NCBI RefSeq assembly: GCF_022605165.1
Contig: NC_063072.1
Coordinates: forward strand, 1,364,001 to 1,428,000
DNA: 64,000 nucleotides
Origin: Purpureocillium takamizusanense
Taxonomy: Eukaryota > Ascomycota > Sordariomycetes > Hypocreales > Ophiocordycipitaceae
Direction: 5' to 3'
In this document: positions 12,715-25,852 of the stretch, one piece after another
Layout of the letters: every line of letters starts with the position of its first letter
Numbering within the stretch: the first letter of the stretch is position 1
The notes under the pieces: model-generated
Told to the model about the DNA's origin: nothing
Database searches by the model: none
The model's input: only the letters and a program-made list of their open reading frames with translations
Program-made: the position numbers and the translations under genes

Positions 12715-15700
12715 GTTTGCTGATGCTGTGTCGGTGATGGTGGTAGTTGGATGGCGAGCTGTTTGAGACTTGGGGACGGCAGGCCGTGTCACCAGGAGAG
12801 GTGGAGGATCTCCGAGGTTGCTGTGCTCCAGGAAATGGGGTCGAGGATGGGGTTGTCTGGGCCGTCTGGGGTAATATATTGGGCAGCCGGATAGCGATGA
12901 CTCGGCGACAGTGTTATGACGGCCCTCGGTTGGGTGCGCGTCAGTTGTATGCCGGAGCCTGTGCGGCGATAAAGTGTATGAGCCTGTGTTCACGAGGATT
13001 ATTCGGGCAAGCGGGTCCTAGGGCCCAGGCGGGTGTGCTAGTCGGGGCTCGAGAGTGTGTGGTCGCGCGAGGCCTGTGATAGTAGCGAAACTCTGATGCG
13101 TGTCAGGCTCGTATGATGGACCAAGCAAGGTAGAGAGGCTGTCCAAAGTCCAAGGCGTTGTGGTGCAGGAGGTGACGACGATGAGGGAATGTGACGGTGT
13201 GAAGCTCGAGGGCGGCAACGAGGATAATAAGCGAACGGGCCGAAGGTTACGTGCACCAGGCTGCCATATCAAAGGGAGAGACGCTGATGGCACCAAGCAT
13301 CGCGGCACATGTGTGAATCATCTGGCTGGGGCGGGAGGGAGTCTCGGGACTGACTTGACCAGGGGGGGGGGCGTGGCCCCTGGACCGGGGATGGAGGACG
13401 GGGCGCCGAGGATGGGGGTGGGGGGGTGTGCGTGGAGGCGGAGAAAAATGACGGGCAAGTGGTTGTGATGAGACAACGTGCCGTCGCCCGGGCGGGAAGG
13501 ACGGGAGCTGGAACTGGAACCTCCACCGGCCCTTCCTTCGCCTGAAGGCACAGTACAGACAGTGGCTGTTGGGCAGGTTCCATCTGCCTGCGGTACGGTA
13601 CCCAAGGTACCTACCTCCTCCCACCGCTGTCAAGTTCCATTGTTGCGTCCCGTCCGCTCGCCGCCGCCGCGGGGACGCGGGGGAGGAGGCGGCGCCCAAA
13701 ACGCCCTGCGCTCGGCCGCAGCAGCGACCCCGGCCATTGTACCTACCTACCGCCGCGCCCTGCGCAACGACTGGGCACCAGCCTGTGGAATCGTGGAGGC
13801 CTGGAGGGCCATCCGCCCAGTGACCGCCCAGCGACACGCCCAGTGAGAGTGTCGGGACCTCGGGATGGGCCCGAGACGAGGGCCGAGGGTCGCTCCAGCT
13901 GGAAAGGCGGTATTCTGAACTTCCCATCTGACCGCCAAAGTCGCCAGCGCGGCAGCGTACAGCGATTGGCCGCGGGAGCGCACCTGCAAAGCGAGTCATC
14001 AATCCAGTCCTCCACTGTCCGGGTGCTGTGCTGGTGAAGTATGCGGGTGCCGGTGCTACAGTACTTCGTACAATTACCAGAGGAGGTACTTGGACGCTTC
14101 GTTCCGCCGGCGATGCTTCGGTGGCCTAAAATGTACTTTGCCTTACTTTTTGACACTGGTGCCCTGCACCTTCCCCTGGCGTCCTTCTGGCTCCTGTCTG
14201 CGCTTTGTGTCTCTGGCGGCGTTAGTCACTCTCGTCACCGCATTGACTACCTAGGTAGGTACTCCAGCGCCCCTTCCATTCTTTTCCCCTCCCCCACGGG
14301 GGGTGGCGCCTGTGTTTGCTTGTGCCCGCCAGTCGCAAACAAGCAGCTGCATCCGATGCGGAATCGGGTCCTGCCTCTTCGCATCGGAATCGCACGGAAG
14401 GAGCTACTACAGACTTGATTGATGCCTTTGCAATTGTTTGGCATGACACCCACCAAGTACCTATTAGGCTATTACTTGCCCACTTACTGTATAGCACAGT
14501 GAAGCGCAGCGCGGTGGAGTGCAGTACGGTGCAGCAGCAAAGTAACTTACAGGACTCATGTACCGACATGCATGTACCTAGGTATAGTATCAGAGGTAAG
14601 GTACTACATTCGGTTGCTCACCGCAGCGGGCTCCCAGCGCACCGCCGCCTCCTCCCCTGCGCAATGAATGATTCAAGACAGCGACACCGACAAAACACCA
14701 CCCATTATCACCGATAGGCAGCAGCGGCTATGGCCGACGATGCTGGTGGGTGTTTGTGCCAGGTGGCGGCCGCACCAGCCAGCACGAGCCAAAACGTGGG
14801 GAGGGCAGGGCAGTCAGTCGGCTTTGAAGTTTGGACGGAGCGCTGCCAACCAACACGCGTGCCGTGCCAAATGAGAGGGTGCAGTGCGCCATGGCAATAC
14901 TACTAGATAGGTGGTGAAAGCATTTGCGCCCAAGCTTTGCGTTTTCTCGCGGGCGCGTTGGTGGCGGCCAACAATGAGGTTTGCCGTTTCTGCTATTTTT
15001 GCCTCCCATTCAACAGGGAGCGCCGGCTTGATTGACGATTGCGGCCGGGCCCTCTTTTGCGTTTGATTCACGACACGGAGGGGGTGTGCGCGTCTTGGAA
15101 TCATCCGCCGTCGAGTCTACTCATCCATTGCAACAAGCAATATAGTATGAGATGGATGGGTACTACTGTACAGCAAAAAAAAAAAAAATACTCGTCGAGT
15201 TCGAGTTGGTCGGGCCAGGGATGCCTGTCCAAGCATGGCACTCCTTTTAGCCGCGCCAGACGGTCGGGTCACTGAAGCCAAGGGTCATTCAGAGCGTGCA
15301 GCGGATCAGCCGCGTGCTACCCTGCCCTTCGCCCGCTACCTTATTGCGACTATGGGCAATGGCCGCCCCAGCCAGCCGGTTGAAGGCTCCCCCTAGAGTC
15401 CAATTTCGGCCGCCCGCCGTCTGTCCCCTCCCCCCCCCCTCGCGCGGCTCACCGCCCCCTGGCTTCCGGAGCAGGGGGTCCTTGCCCGGTGGCCGGGGGC
15501 GCATTTTGCATCTCTCGTCGGCAAACAAGCAACGCGATCAAAGACAGCAGCAGGAAGAGAAAAAAAAGAAAAGATACAGATTCGCCCTGCGTGCCAAAGC
15601 GCGGGAGCGCCCACCCGGCGGCCCGGGCTCGCAATCCCGGCTCCAAATGAGGGTTAGCGATTGCAGATTTGTCTTTTCTACGCTGCCATCTCGCACCCAA

Positions 15701-17240
15701 CACCGGCCAGCGGCCAACCGTGAGACATGGAGGCGGCTTTGTTTGGGGGGCGGATGGTGTTGTTGCCTCTCTGTGGCCCGGCTCCCGAGGGGGGGGAAGA
15801 GGCAACGGTTTGTTTGTTTGTTTTCAAGGGATTTCCTGTTGCGGCTGTATGTATATTTCTTTGCGCCGTCTTGAGCATGTCCTTACCGCAGTACAATACT
15901 GTCTGGTGACAAACAGAGCCAGTCCGTCTGGGCAAAAATCGACACGAACGAAATGAAATGGCTTGTCCGCATTGTCAGATCTTACTCCTGCGGCCAGCCT
16001 GTGGCTTCCGCCGGTACCACCGCCCGACCCGTGCCGGCCATCTTAATTATACCAAGGGACTACCTTAGGTAGGCACGAATTAAGTACATGCGCGCATGGT
16101 TTCGGAGCATACTGTCCTAAGTTGCGCTCTGCTTGCTTGCGTCCCTTCTGCATCTCTCAAACAGGGTAAATTTAGGTTTCCCTTGGGCAAATGCATGAAA
16201 GCACACCGTTGATCAATACGCCCGTGACACCGCCGGGACCACCACGCGGGCCATGTATGTACCTCATGTACAGTTGCAGCAGTAATTCGAATTCGTGAAC
16301 CGTGGGGCTCCACGAAGAGCACCTTGGGTACTGACGGTTTCCTATACCGTACTGTGCGTCGTGCAGCACACACAACAGCGGCAGTGCACTGTACGGTATC
16401 CAGTCAGATTCGCGGGTAGCCAAGTAAGGTGCTGTATCTTCAGGTCCGATCCGTACAAAGTGTGTCCGGTGTTGGAGTCGGTCAAGCCCGACGTGCGTCT
16501 GATAGGCTCTCGGGAGCTTACTTGTAGTCTTGTAAGCACCCACTCACTCACTCGGTCAACCCTCGGAATCGCGCGAGCAGGCGAATGGAGCCGCCCGCCT
16601 GTTTTTTCTCCTTTCTTGCCTGGGAGCACCGCCACTGGGACTTTTTTTTGGCGAGCGAGTGAATCCAAATAACCGACCGAAAGGCCGTCCCGGTTGGACG
16701 GACGGACTTGGCCCGCCACCGAATGAAGGAGTCATAGAACAAAGTCGGCGTTTCAGCGGCTGATGGCTCGTCCGGTTGGTGGCATCTGCTGACCAGACGC
16801 TGACGTCCGTTAGACTAGTATTACCTATCGTATTACTACGCCCCTCCTCCCTCTCCTCAGCATCATCATCCATTCGCAAGCCAAACACCGTTCGGGCACC
16901 GGCAGCAGAGGAGAGAAAGAGAGGAGGGTGCACGCCAGGCTCGTAATCCGGCTGCGTGCCTCTCCCGGCGATTCCCTTGGTCGCTTCGCCCTCGCCGTCG
17001 GCGTCGCGGCCCGTTGGGAGGTCACCGTTCATCATCTTTCGTCAGCTCAGGCGGCAGCCTGCAACGCGGGCCAACACGAAGCGGTCAGGACCCCTTCCGT
17101 CCGCCCCGGATAAGAAAAGCGAGGGCTGCGACTGCTGGCACCAAGTAGGGTGGGTGGCCTGGCAATATATCTCGGATGCCGGTGAGCCACCTCCGTCCGC
17201 GTACATACTGTACGTACTACGAGAAGCCCTTTTTTTGGTC

Positions 17241-17242
17241 GT

Positions 17243-17273
<31 letters not shown>
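17241..17273. repeat. (GT)n microsatellite
   Basis: About 16 GT units with one interruption. About 70 bp further on lies a CGCT tetranucleotide run (17337-17367). Confidence 0.9.
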
Positions 17274-17276
<3 letters not shown>

Positions 17277-17472
17277 TGCTGCAGCCCTGTAAGCAATGCA
17301 AGGACACTGACACGATGCACGCGATGATGCCCGTCGGTCGCTCGCTCGCTCGCTCGCTGCCTCGCTAGCCCGCCGCTCCTGTCAAACTCCAGAGGTCGGT
17401 GGTATTGTGGTTTCTTTCTCGCATCATCCGCGTTCTACATACAGTCGCACCTATGAGTCAGTCTGTCACAGC

Positions 17473-17513
17473 ACACACACACGTACGCACGCACGCACGC
17501 ACGCACGCACGCA
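17473..17513. repeat. (CA)n/(CGCA)n microsatellite
   Basis: A CA run passes into roughly eight copies of an ACGC/GCAC tetranucleotide. Confidence 0.9.
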
Positions 17514-20500
17514 CCACAGTCACTCACACCGACCCGACGCATCCAAGTACGAACGTGGAGGACGTAATAAAGCATGTATGTACGTTCTTGACACGAGTGC
17601 CTGCATGATTGGGCATGCCGCGTGCACCGCCATTCCGCCATGGAGGGGCGTGTGCCATGGGCGGCTGCGTCGCTGGGCCGCCGCCGATCCAGCGGCATCT
17701 CAGCTTTCCCCCCTTCCCGATTTCCCTGCTTCAGCTGCTCTCGCACTGTCCCCGCCAAATCACCCATCGCGACAAGCACACGCCGAGACGCGGCGGCGCC
17801 CGATAAGCCCAGCAGCCAGCCAGCGCGGCAGGTCGCAACCGCGGCGCAGCGCAGCACCAGCACCAGCGCCTGCTGCCAGTGCCAGGCTGCCTGCCTGCCC
17901 TGCCTGCCCTGCCGTGACTCGCAGGGCTGACCTGGAATGGGATCCCGCGTGTGACGCGACCTGACCGCCCAGGCGCGGTGATTCGTCTTGGCTTCGTTTC
18001 CCATTGTCCGCGAATGGCGGCACGGCGCTGCGGTCCGTGGCTGTGAGTGATTCCTTGCTTTCGCACCGCACCTCACACCTTTCCTTCTCCTTGCGTCGTC
18101 CATCCCGCCCGACATCTGTCGTCATCGTCACCGCCGATACAGCTGGAGTCACACAGAGGCTTCGGATGCTCCTTCCAGAGCCTGGACCGTTTGGCACTTG
18201 CAAGCGGCCCTCAGGCCCCGTTTTCGCACAAACACACAACTTGACTGATCCTGGGGTTTGCATCCGCGGCCGATGCATCTCGCTGGTGGAACACGAGGCG
18301 CGTGCGGCATCTTACTGGAGTAGGGGGGCCAAGCATTCCCCCCAGCGTACCCTGTACCTATGTGCCTTGGGAACACAATACGAAGCCAAGGTACTTTGTA
18401 CATGATCTCTTCGTTTGCCGCAGTCGACGCCCTGGGCGATGGTGCAGTGTCGGGGCAAACATTGCTCCTCGCGTATCGGGCACCGCTATCTGCAACGTTG
18501 ACCGCCAGTCCCCTATGATGGATGGGGTGGGGGGCCACGAGTCTGGGTGAGCTGCATGAGGATCCGGCTTTGACACACACCTACCCAAGCCCAAAGCGCC
18601 ATTGATAAGGCGGTATCCAAACGCCCACGTCGAGCAATCCGGACTTGCCGCCTTTTTCGGTCCCTGCCACCACTTCAGTAATCCATGCTGGTGCAGCGCA
18701 CTGTTACCGTCGGCGGCAGCGACGTCGGAACTGTGGCTTCCGTTGCAAAATCTGGCTTCAATGTCGCCATCGCTCGCGGCTTGCTTGCCCAGGTTGGCTG
18801 GCCCCTGCGGTTTCCAGGATTACCCAAGAGGAACACACCGGGCCGTCGCGCGACAGTGGAAATGGCAGGAGTACCCGTGGTGCTGCTAGTCAGTCAGCTT
18901 AGCCTTTCCATGGGGCGTGCGGACCCGTCATGAGTTGATCGCCACGTTCAAAGATGCCTGCGCACGCTGGGGAGCCTGGAGAGAGAGGGCATCATGCCGC
19001 CCAAAGCATGCCCGGGGCAGTAGTGAAGGGCTGACAGCACCCTTCCGGTTCTCCACACCGAAGGCCCGGGCCGGGTGACGGGCGCCAGTGAGGAAGGTAC
19101 GTACCATTACGCCCCGCTTGCACTGGGTGTCTCCCCGCGGCATGCCTGGTCCGGAAAGGCACGAGGGCTCAAACAGGCAGTCGGTGGGGGCGACTCTGGG
19201 GGCATGGGGGCGCTACAAAGTACCCTTGGGGGGAACCCTTGGGGGCAGGAGCGCGGGGGGGTTGCTCACGGAGGGGCTGATGAGGGTCCGTACGGAGCAG
19301 GAGCGACACGGCAGGACGACGAACAAGGCAGGAACCATAAGCAGCAGGAAGGAGCGTCTCCCCGAGCGTGCAAAGGGTCCTCGGTCAACCGTAACCAGTT
19401 CGTAAGCCATGGCAGGCCGGCGCTTCCAAAATTGCTTCGACGCCGGGCGATTACTACGGAATGTTTGCGCGGCAGGATGCGAGTCCTGAATCCTGCTTGG
19501 GTCGGCAAACCGCCGTCCGTCCTCTTCCCGTTCCATCCTTCGGTCAAGCCAAGCCCTTCCCTCGTGGGTAGTGTACGAAGTACAGCGCTATAGCATACAG
19601 TGCTTTGTGCGTCCTCCGGCTTTCGGCGGCAAGAGCTGGGCTCGAACCCGGGCGTGCCGACCACCGGCATGACTCCTCCGTTTTCCCACGCGCACTGCAT
19701 CTATGCCGTTCGTTGCTCGTCCGTCGGCTACCCTCCACCGGCAAGCACAGGGTAGCCCAACCAAAGGAGGTACGTACGTAGGGCAGGGTAGGGTATCAAT
19801 CCGAAATGCTGCTGCCACATGGTTACATGGAACGCGCGCGACGCCTGTGGCCATGACGCCTTGGCACAAGCTTATGTCGCTTTAGCAAGAGACCGGGCAA
19901 CAACGGCGAACCGGCCGGAAGCGAAATGAAGAGCCGGGGGGTATTTGTGTCGTGCCCAACTGGACGGTGCGTCCTGGCCGCTGGCTTGCAGACCCGAGTT
20001 CCTTGTCCTTCCTGTCTGTTTGCACACCCCCAGGTTCATCCCACCGCCGGGCCGTTGACGGCCAGGGGAGTTGCGAACTGCTTCTGGGAGCCGCCGTCCC
20101 GACTCCCAAGTGCTCGGTCACGACTTGCAGATTCGCAGCTCCCAAGGCCCTCTCCCCCTGGCCCCCCTTTCCAGTGATATGATACTACATTAGTACGTAG
20201 CTCCACCCGCGGACCCGGGGTGACGATGCCGCGTCCCGCCCCGCCCGTGGCTCCGCAAGGCTCTCTGTTCCTTTGGAAGCTTTTTGCTTGCTTCCAGACG
20301 CCTCTGGGTCGCGCTGAATCCTGTCCGACTCGCACAGCTCCGTTACAAAGGCCCCTCCCTGCCCGTCAGCTCGCCGCCCCATCGCCTGCCTCTCGACTCC
20401 TGAAGATCGCGGTCCACGACAGAGACCCCCCCCCACGAGGGCGGGCCCCCGTTGCCCCTGGCGAGCCCAGATCAGGGCTCGTGTCTCCGGATGCAAGGCA

Positions 20501-22020
20501 CCGCGTTCCCTGACAGGAGGTCCCTGCGCAGTCAACGCAATCTGCAGTGCCAGTGACCACACGGGTGCGCAGCTGATGAGCGCGTCGTAAAACGACTGGC
20601 TCGATCTCATGCCGCCTGGCCAGATTGTGCTTCTGAGACAGTTGGCGAGGCATCGCTTTGACAGCAATTGCCCAACCATGATCGCGCTGCGACGTGTCTG
20701 AAGGGAGCAGGAGGCGCCCGCAGTCCATGCGCGCGTCAGCATGTGTGTGTTTTTTTTTTTGCGTGTGCTTCTCGTCGTGTCTTTCCGCGCCCGACCACGT
20801 CGACTCGCGCCTCGACAAGGGCCGCATCTCTCACGCGGGACAGCAGACTGCATCGGCATCGACAATCAACTGGTGGCGTCGCCTGTCAAACCGTGGCTGC
20901 CACTCGGTGAAGAGCCTCGTGACTTTGTCGGAGCTCGTCGATACCCGACCCCCGACATCTCGATGAGCGACGACGACACGGGCCACGTTTTTTTTGTTCT
21001 TCTCTCCTACCAAGGCTCTGATTCTTGGCCTGAGTTGTCACATTGATTTCCGCAACGCATTGATCTCTTGTTTTTGTGTCCAGCTGCATCCGCATTTTTG
21101 TCGTTTATTCTTGTTTTTTAACTCCTCCTGTTTCCTCAGCACGCCACCTTTGCGGCCGACATGCTACTAGGAGGTATTGTGTGAGACGCTGCCGTCCGCC
21201 ACTCGCGGCCCTTCCGCCGTTCCCGCGGCACGGGCAGACTTTGCCGCCTGCTTCCCATTGCCCAGTTGTCGCCTCGTTCCCGCCGCCACATGGGGACGGG
21301 GGGCACCGGAAGTTCGCCCAGGCAGGCCGGGAGATCCCTGGCTGAGCCTCCCCGCGCCGTTCCCCCGGGTAGTACAGATGTAGCAACGCCTGGCTGAGGC
21401 GCTTTGTCCAACCAACTGCAATTGACGAGTCTGTACGCCTCGTCGACCGTGCGTCGCTCAGTTATATCGGCTGTTGGTTCCCGGACACGCTCGATCCGCT
21501 CGCTGTCTCATTGGGCGGCCTCCATTCCCAGAATTCGGAACGCTGTCGCTCGCAGGTTTCGCAAGCCAGAGAGGGCCGGCATCGCTACTTTCACGAAGGA
21601 TCCATAAAAGCTCAGAGTGTGGCCTTGGAGACGAAACACAGGGGAAACCGTGTCGTGTCGTAGCGTTGCTGCTCCTAGCCTGGGAGCATATATGTCATCA
21701 TCAATCTTTGACTCGCTGCATTCGTATGTACGCTTCGTTGGGAAGTCCCTGCTCGACATTAATGTGTGGTGTTGGATGAAAAGTTCCCGATATATTGGGG
21801 CCGGCTACAGTTCCCCCGACTGATATCGGGCCCGGATACGGTCCCCGACCGTTAGTGCGTACATACATAAACTTAATCCAGAACGTGGGCGACGGCCGGT
21901 ACTGTACTTGCTTCCTCGAGACAATGCGCAAAGAACAGTCCAGGATCTGGAGATGGAAGCCATCACCAACACGAGACGACGGCCAATCCACCCAACAAAG
22001 TTCGCGTTACCGCGTTGGCG

Positions 22021-22057
22021 TGTCATGTCATGTCATGTTATGCCATACCATGCCATG
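22021..22057. repeat. TGTCA pentanucleotide repeat
   Basis: Three near-perfect TGTCA units decay into TGTTA, TGCCA and TACCA variants, giving a 37-bp run with 5-bp period. Confidence 0.8.
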
Positions 22058-22795
22058 CGAGCGATCGCGAACGAGGAAAAAAAAGTGTTCGTTGAGATCC
22101 TGATCGGGCAGGCAGTCGGGTCGGCTGTTGTGTGCGATCACAACGGATGGAGGTCTTCGGAGGACCGATTCGGCCCTGGAGCAGGACACACACACACGCC
22201 CCCCACGCCCCCCCTTCCCTCTTCGTTGGTATGATTTCTTGTTGGTGAAGCGGCAGGGGTTCTTTCTATTACTTGAGGAGTGAGGGGAGGATCGTAGGCT
22301 ATAAAGGGGTAGAAAGATGAGCGTTGGTTACCCCTGGACCCGGTGCACGATGCTTCCCTCGCGGGACGGTAGCTACGATCGGGCTTAGCTTCTGGAACGT
22401 TGCAGTCCGATGCGCGGCAGGAAGGCCGTGATGTGAAATAACCAGGGACGGAATAGAGCGTTGTTGCTAAGCAACACATGATGTGTTGGAGGAGGCGGCC
22501 AAATGTCGACGGTGATGAGCTACCCTAAAGTCCGTGCAGGTCAATGGGATGTGATGACTTCATGTGTTCACGATGCCACGGCCAGTAGCTAGAGGCCGAT
22601 AGATTTGTCGACCGCTCCCTGCAAAACGATATTGATTTCAAGTCTAAATTCAGACCCGTATACACTCAGTTAGCATGTCCAGCGGAAAAGTTTCAACACG
22701 CGACCCCCCGGGGACGCCCCAACGCCATTGCCAAGATAGCACGAAATGATGAGGCACGAAGCTGGCAGAAGAAGACACCAAGATGTCCTCGTGCG

Positions 22796-23599
22796 CTAGC
22801 TCCGCAGGGCGTCTAGGCGGTTCCGCATCTGGTCCATCATGACCTCGGCGTCCTCCTCCTCCTCCTCCTCCTCCTCTTGCACGGGCTGCTGCGGCTCGGG
22901 CAGCGGGGCGGCGGGCAGGGCAGGCTCCTTGCGGTCCTTGAGGATCTCGCCCAGGACCTTGTCGACCTCGCCCTCGGCCTCGTCGTCTTCCATGAACATG
23001 TCCGGGTCCTCAGGCAGGGCGTCCTCGACCATCTCCTCGATGATGCCGGCCTTCATGAGCTCGACGCTCAGCTCGCGCATAGTGCCCGACAGCTCGGGCA
23101 GGCGGATGAGGGTGTTGACGTCCTTCATGATGCCGACGCTGGCCTTGATGGAGCCCTCGATCTTGCGGACGGCAAAGGCCTCGTTGACCTGCATCTGGAC
23201 CGAGTTGAGCTGGGCCTTGGAGGTAACGAGGCGGGCCGAGGTGCGGCGGGCGCGGACCAGCTCGCGGGCGAAGTCGCGCACCTCCTTCTGGGCCTGCTTC
23301 TGGCGCGTGGGGTCGCGCTGGGCGCGCCGGTCGGCCTGGACGATGAGGTTCTTGGTCTTGATCTCGACCTGCTTTACTGTCGAGATGTCACGGTCGAGCT
23401 TGCGGATGTTGGATCGGAGGAGGGCGTTGCACTTTCGGACCTGCAGAGCACAGGAGGAGTCAGAGGGGGGGGGCGCTTGTCAGGAAAATCGAGGTCCCTT
23501 CGCTGGAGCGATGCGTTCGCGGGCGTGGACGGGAAAGGGACAGAGACAAACCTGCGCCTGGGGGTCCGGCTTGCTGAAGAGCGACTTGAACGTCTCCAT
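22796..23599 (-). CDS. vps24: ESCRT-III subunit Vps24 (CHMP3)
   Basis: Exon 1 is 23599-23552 (16 codons) and exon 2 is 23440-22796. The 111-bp intron has a GTTTGT donor and a CTGCAG acceptor. The 230-residue product matches the Snf7/CHMP family: a short N-terminal METFKSLFSK, a basic helical hairpin (KLDRDIS, VEIKTKNLIVQADRRAQRD), a core with VRKIEGSIKASVGIMKDVN, and an acidic C-terminal half with DPDMFMEDDEAEGEVDKVL. It ends in a MIT-interacting motif (EVMMDQMRNRLDALRS) that recruits the Vps4 ATPase. Vps24 caps and remodels Snf7 filaments on endosomes during multivesicular-body sorting. A run of about nine Glu near residues 204-212 is encoded by a GAG/CTC repeat that could vary in length between strains. 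The gene diverges from sba1; the start codons are 1.3 kb apart. Confidence 0.95.
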
Positions 23600-24939
23600 G
23601 GCTGCTGGCGCGGAATCGGGGGGAGGCGCCGACGCCGGGGCGCCGTCGTCTCGCGCGGGGAGGGAGGGGAGAAGGATGCGACGGACCGCGGCCGGTCGAG
23701 GCGGGTGAGCGATGAGCGAGCAGGTCGATGGAGCCGGCTCAAAGACTCGGCCGGGGCTTGGTTGAGCGTGGTGTCGCAGCAGCAGCAGCAGCAAGCAGTG
23801 CTGATGTCGCTGCGGTCGTCGTCACGGGTGAGGCGGGGTGCGGATGGATGTTGCAGTGACGTTCGGGTTCCTGAGAGGCTGAGAAGGCTGTCGGCGGGCC
23901 ACAGAGGGCTGGGCGTTAGTTAGGGCCCCACCAGGCTGGCTGGCTGCCACCCCGACGAGCACTTCGCCTGCGAGGCACTGGCTACGTCCAAGGCACAAGT
24001 CGCGGCACAAAGGGAGAACTTTGGCAGGGCGAAAATGAATCAATCAAGCAACATAGCTTGGCGTGAGTCCCCTCTGACGGGATCCGACGGCGTATGAGGC
24101 GTGCACCTGATATAGACGGAAGCTTAGTAACTACCTAGTATACAACGTGAGCAAAGCAAGGCAGCCAGCGAGTTGCTCCGTAGTGAGCAGCCTCGGTGCC
24201 TCAAGATCTGAATTTGAATGTCTTTGCAAGTGTTGGACCTGACCCGAGATACTCGAATGTTTCAAGCTTTGGTCCACCATAGGACGTGTTGTGGCGGAGT
24301 TCCATCCGAAGGTGATGACGACTTAACTGTACAAAGTACATCGACAAGGCGGCAGAGAGTCGGGCACTGCCCGTGATTGACCGACACATTGAAGAGTCTG
24401 GAATTGGGCCGCTGCCGCCCGTGGGCCCGCTGACGGCAGTAATGGCGGGGCCCTGCGCGGCTGGCGACGAGCTTGTCCCTCTGCCTCGCGCACGAGGCTC
24501 TGCAAACAGGTCAAGCTTAGCAACGGAGCCGCAGTTAGTGGGCTACCTGTCCCGCTTGCCTCGCTCTCCAGCAACGGCGTGTACGCACTATCAGACCCAG
24601 CCCGCCCCTCAATGTGCTGGGTCTTTTCGCTTCCCGTTGCTTCTTAGACCTTCCACAGCTGCTCTCTCGTACGTCGCACCGCCCGTTGCACGACTTTTGT
24701 TTGATCGCGACCGGTTTCCCCTTCCTTCCCGCCACAAGACCCCGTACGTTCGTCACGTTCTACATCCCCCCCCCCAGCATAGGTGGAACTACGCGGCTTT
24801 TGCCCATTTTCTTCCGGCTTCGTCCACGCTACGGTACTGAACTGACACGGGCTCGACCTCTACTAGCAGCGTTTGCACCGCACTCGCTTCGAAACGCTAC
24901 CCTCTCTCGTTCCCCCGCCACACGATCCGCGCAGCAATC
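23600..24939. other. Divergent intergenic region between vps24 and sba1
   Basis: Holds the 5' flanks of both genes. Features seen are a CAG run at about 23779-23795, a GTACAAAGTAC inverted repeat at 24330-24340 and a pyrimidine-rich stretch just before the sba1 start. I see no gene. Confidence 0.6.
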
Positions 24940-25852
24940 ATGTCCGAGACAGCAACCCCTGAGGGTAAGTGATGTCGACGAGCATAGCCAGCACTGGCCG
25001 CGGCCCCGGCGGCGCTCAATGCTGAGCTCACCTCACGCCTCCGCACCCGCAATCGCACTCGAGCTCGAGCTGACGCCATGCCCCGTCCCCTTGCAGTTCT
25101 CTGGGCCCAGCGCTCTTCCGTCTCCGATGCCTCCAAGAACTTCGTCTACCTGACCATCTCGGTCCCCGACGTCCCCAAGGAGGGCCTCCAACTCGACCTC
25201 AAGCCTAGCAGCCTCACCTTCACCGGCACTTCGGCCACGCTCAAGCGCAAGTACCACGTCGAGCTCGAGTTCTACGCCGAGATCGACCCCGAGGAAAGCA
25301 AGATTAACCACACCTCCAAGAACATCGAGATCAAGCTGCAGAAGAAGGAGCTTAAGGAGGAGTACTGGCCTCGGCTTCTCAAGGACAGCAAGAAGCTCCA
25401 CTTCCTCAAGACCGACTTCGACAAGTGGGTCGACGAGGATGAGCAGAACGAGGCTCCCGAGGAGGACTTCTCGCAGTTTGGTGGCATGGGTAAGTGATGC
25501 CTGATCCAGATGAAAGCTTTTTGTTGTCGTGCTGACAGATGGGAACAGGTGGAATGCCCGGCATGGGCGGCGGCGGTATGTGACCCTGGCAACCCGCCAC
25601 CACCCACTTACCTTTCCCTTCATTTGAGGCACTACGAGATAATTTGTGAGCGCCAACTGACAGACCAAAACTCCAGGTGACTTTGGCGGCATCGACTTCT
25701 CTAAGCTTGGAGGCGGCGCCGGCATGCCTGACCTGGGCGACTTGAGCGCCGGTGCTGGTGAGGGCGACGACGACGACAGCGGCGACGACGACGACGATGA
25801 CGACATGCCTGCGCTCGAGGGTGACGTCAAGGAGGGTGCGAAGAAGGACTAA
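24940..25852 (+). CDS. sba1: Hsp90 co-chaperone p23/Sba1
   Basis: Exons are 24940-24964, 25097-25489, 25549-25575 and 25677-25852. Joined, they give 206 residues. The first exon has 25 nt and the third is a 27-nt microexon encoding Gly/Met-rich GGMPGMGGG. The N-terminal half is a CS (p23-like) beta-sandwich: VLWAQRSS, FVYLTISVPDV, YHVELEFYAEI, and the conserved EYWPRLLKDSKKLHFLKTDF followed by DKWVDEDE. The tail is GGIDFSKLGGG followed by a long Asp run. The family binds the ATP-bound closed state of Hsp90, slows its ATPase and stabilises client complexes in cytosol and nucleus. All introns have GT-AG ends and the frame is continuous across them. Identification is secure from the CS domain and the tail. 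Confidence 0.95.

Larger units (their letters stand above)
12715..22795. other. Long gene-free interval (about 10 kb)
   Basis: No frame here shows a recognisable domain or convincing exon chain. The stretch is the 5' flank of the small conserved gene and the 3' flank of vps24. It carries microsatellites, a poly-A run at 15175-15188, palindromes of the TACCTAGGTA type (14248-14257, 14575-14584) and GTAC-NNN-GTAC inverted repeats (14061-14071, 18391-18401, 19573-19583). Long 5' leaders, upstream ORFs or lncRNAs of the small gene could lie here; the sequence alone does not show them. Confidence 0.6.

Noticed and set aside
13247..14002. 251-codon minus-strand frame
   Set aside because: Pro/Arg/His-rich translation in GC-rich intergenic DNA with competing frames; no domain.
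19620..19680. tRNA-like GGGCTCGAACCCGG segment
   Set aside because: The T-arm stem does not pair correctly on either strand and no D or anticodon arm can be placed at the right distance.
22877..23923. 348-codon plus-strand open frame over vps24
   Set aside because: Antisense shadow of the vps24 coding exon extending into its promoter; repetitive Leu/Asp/Gly composition.
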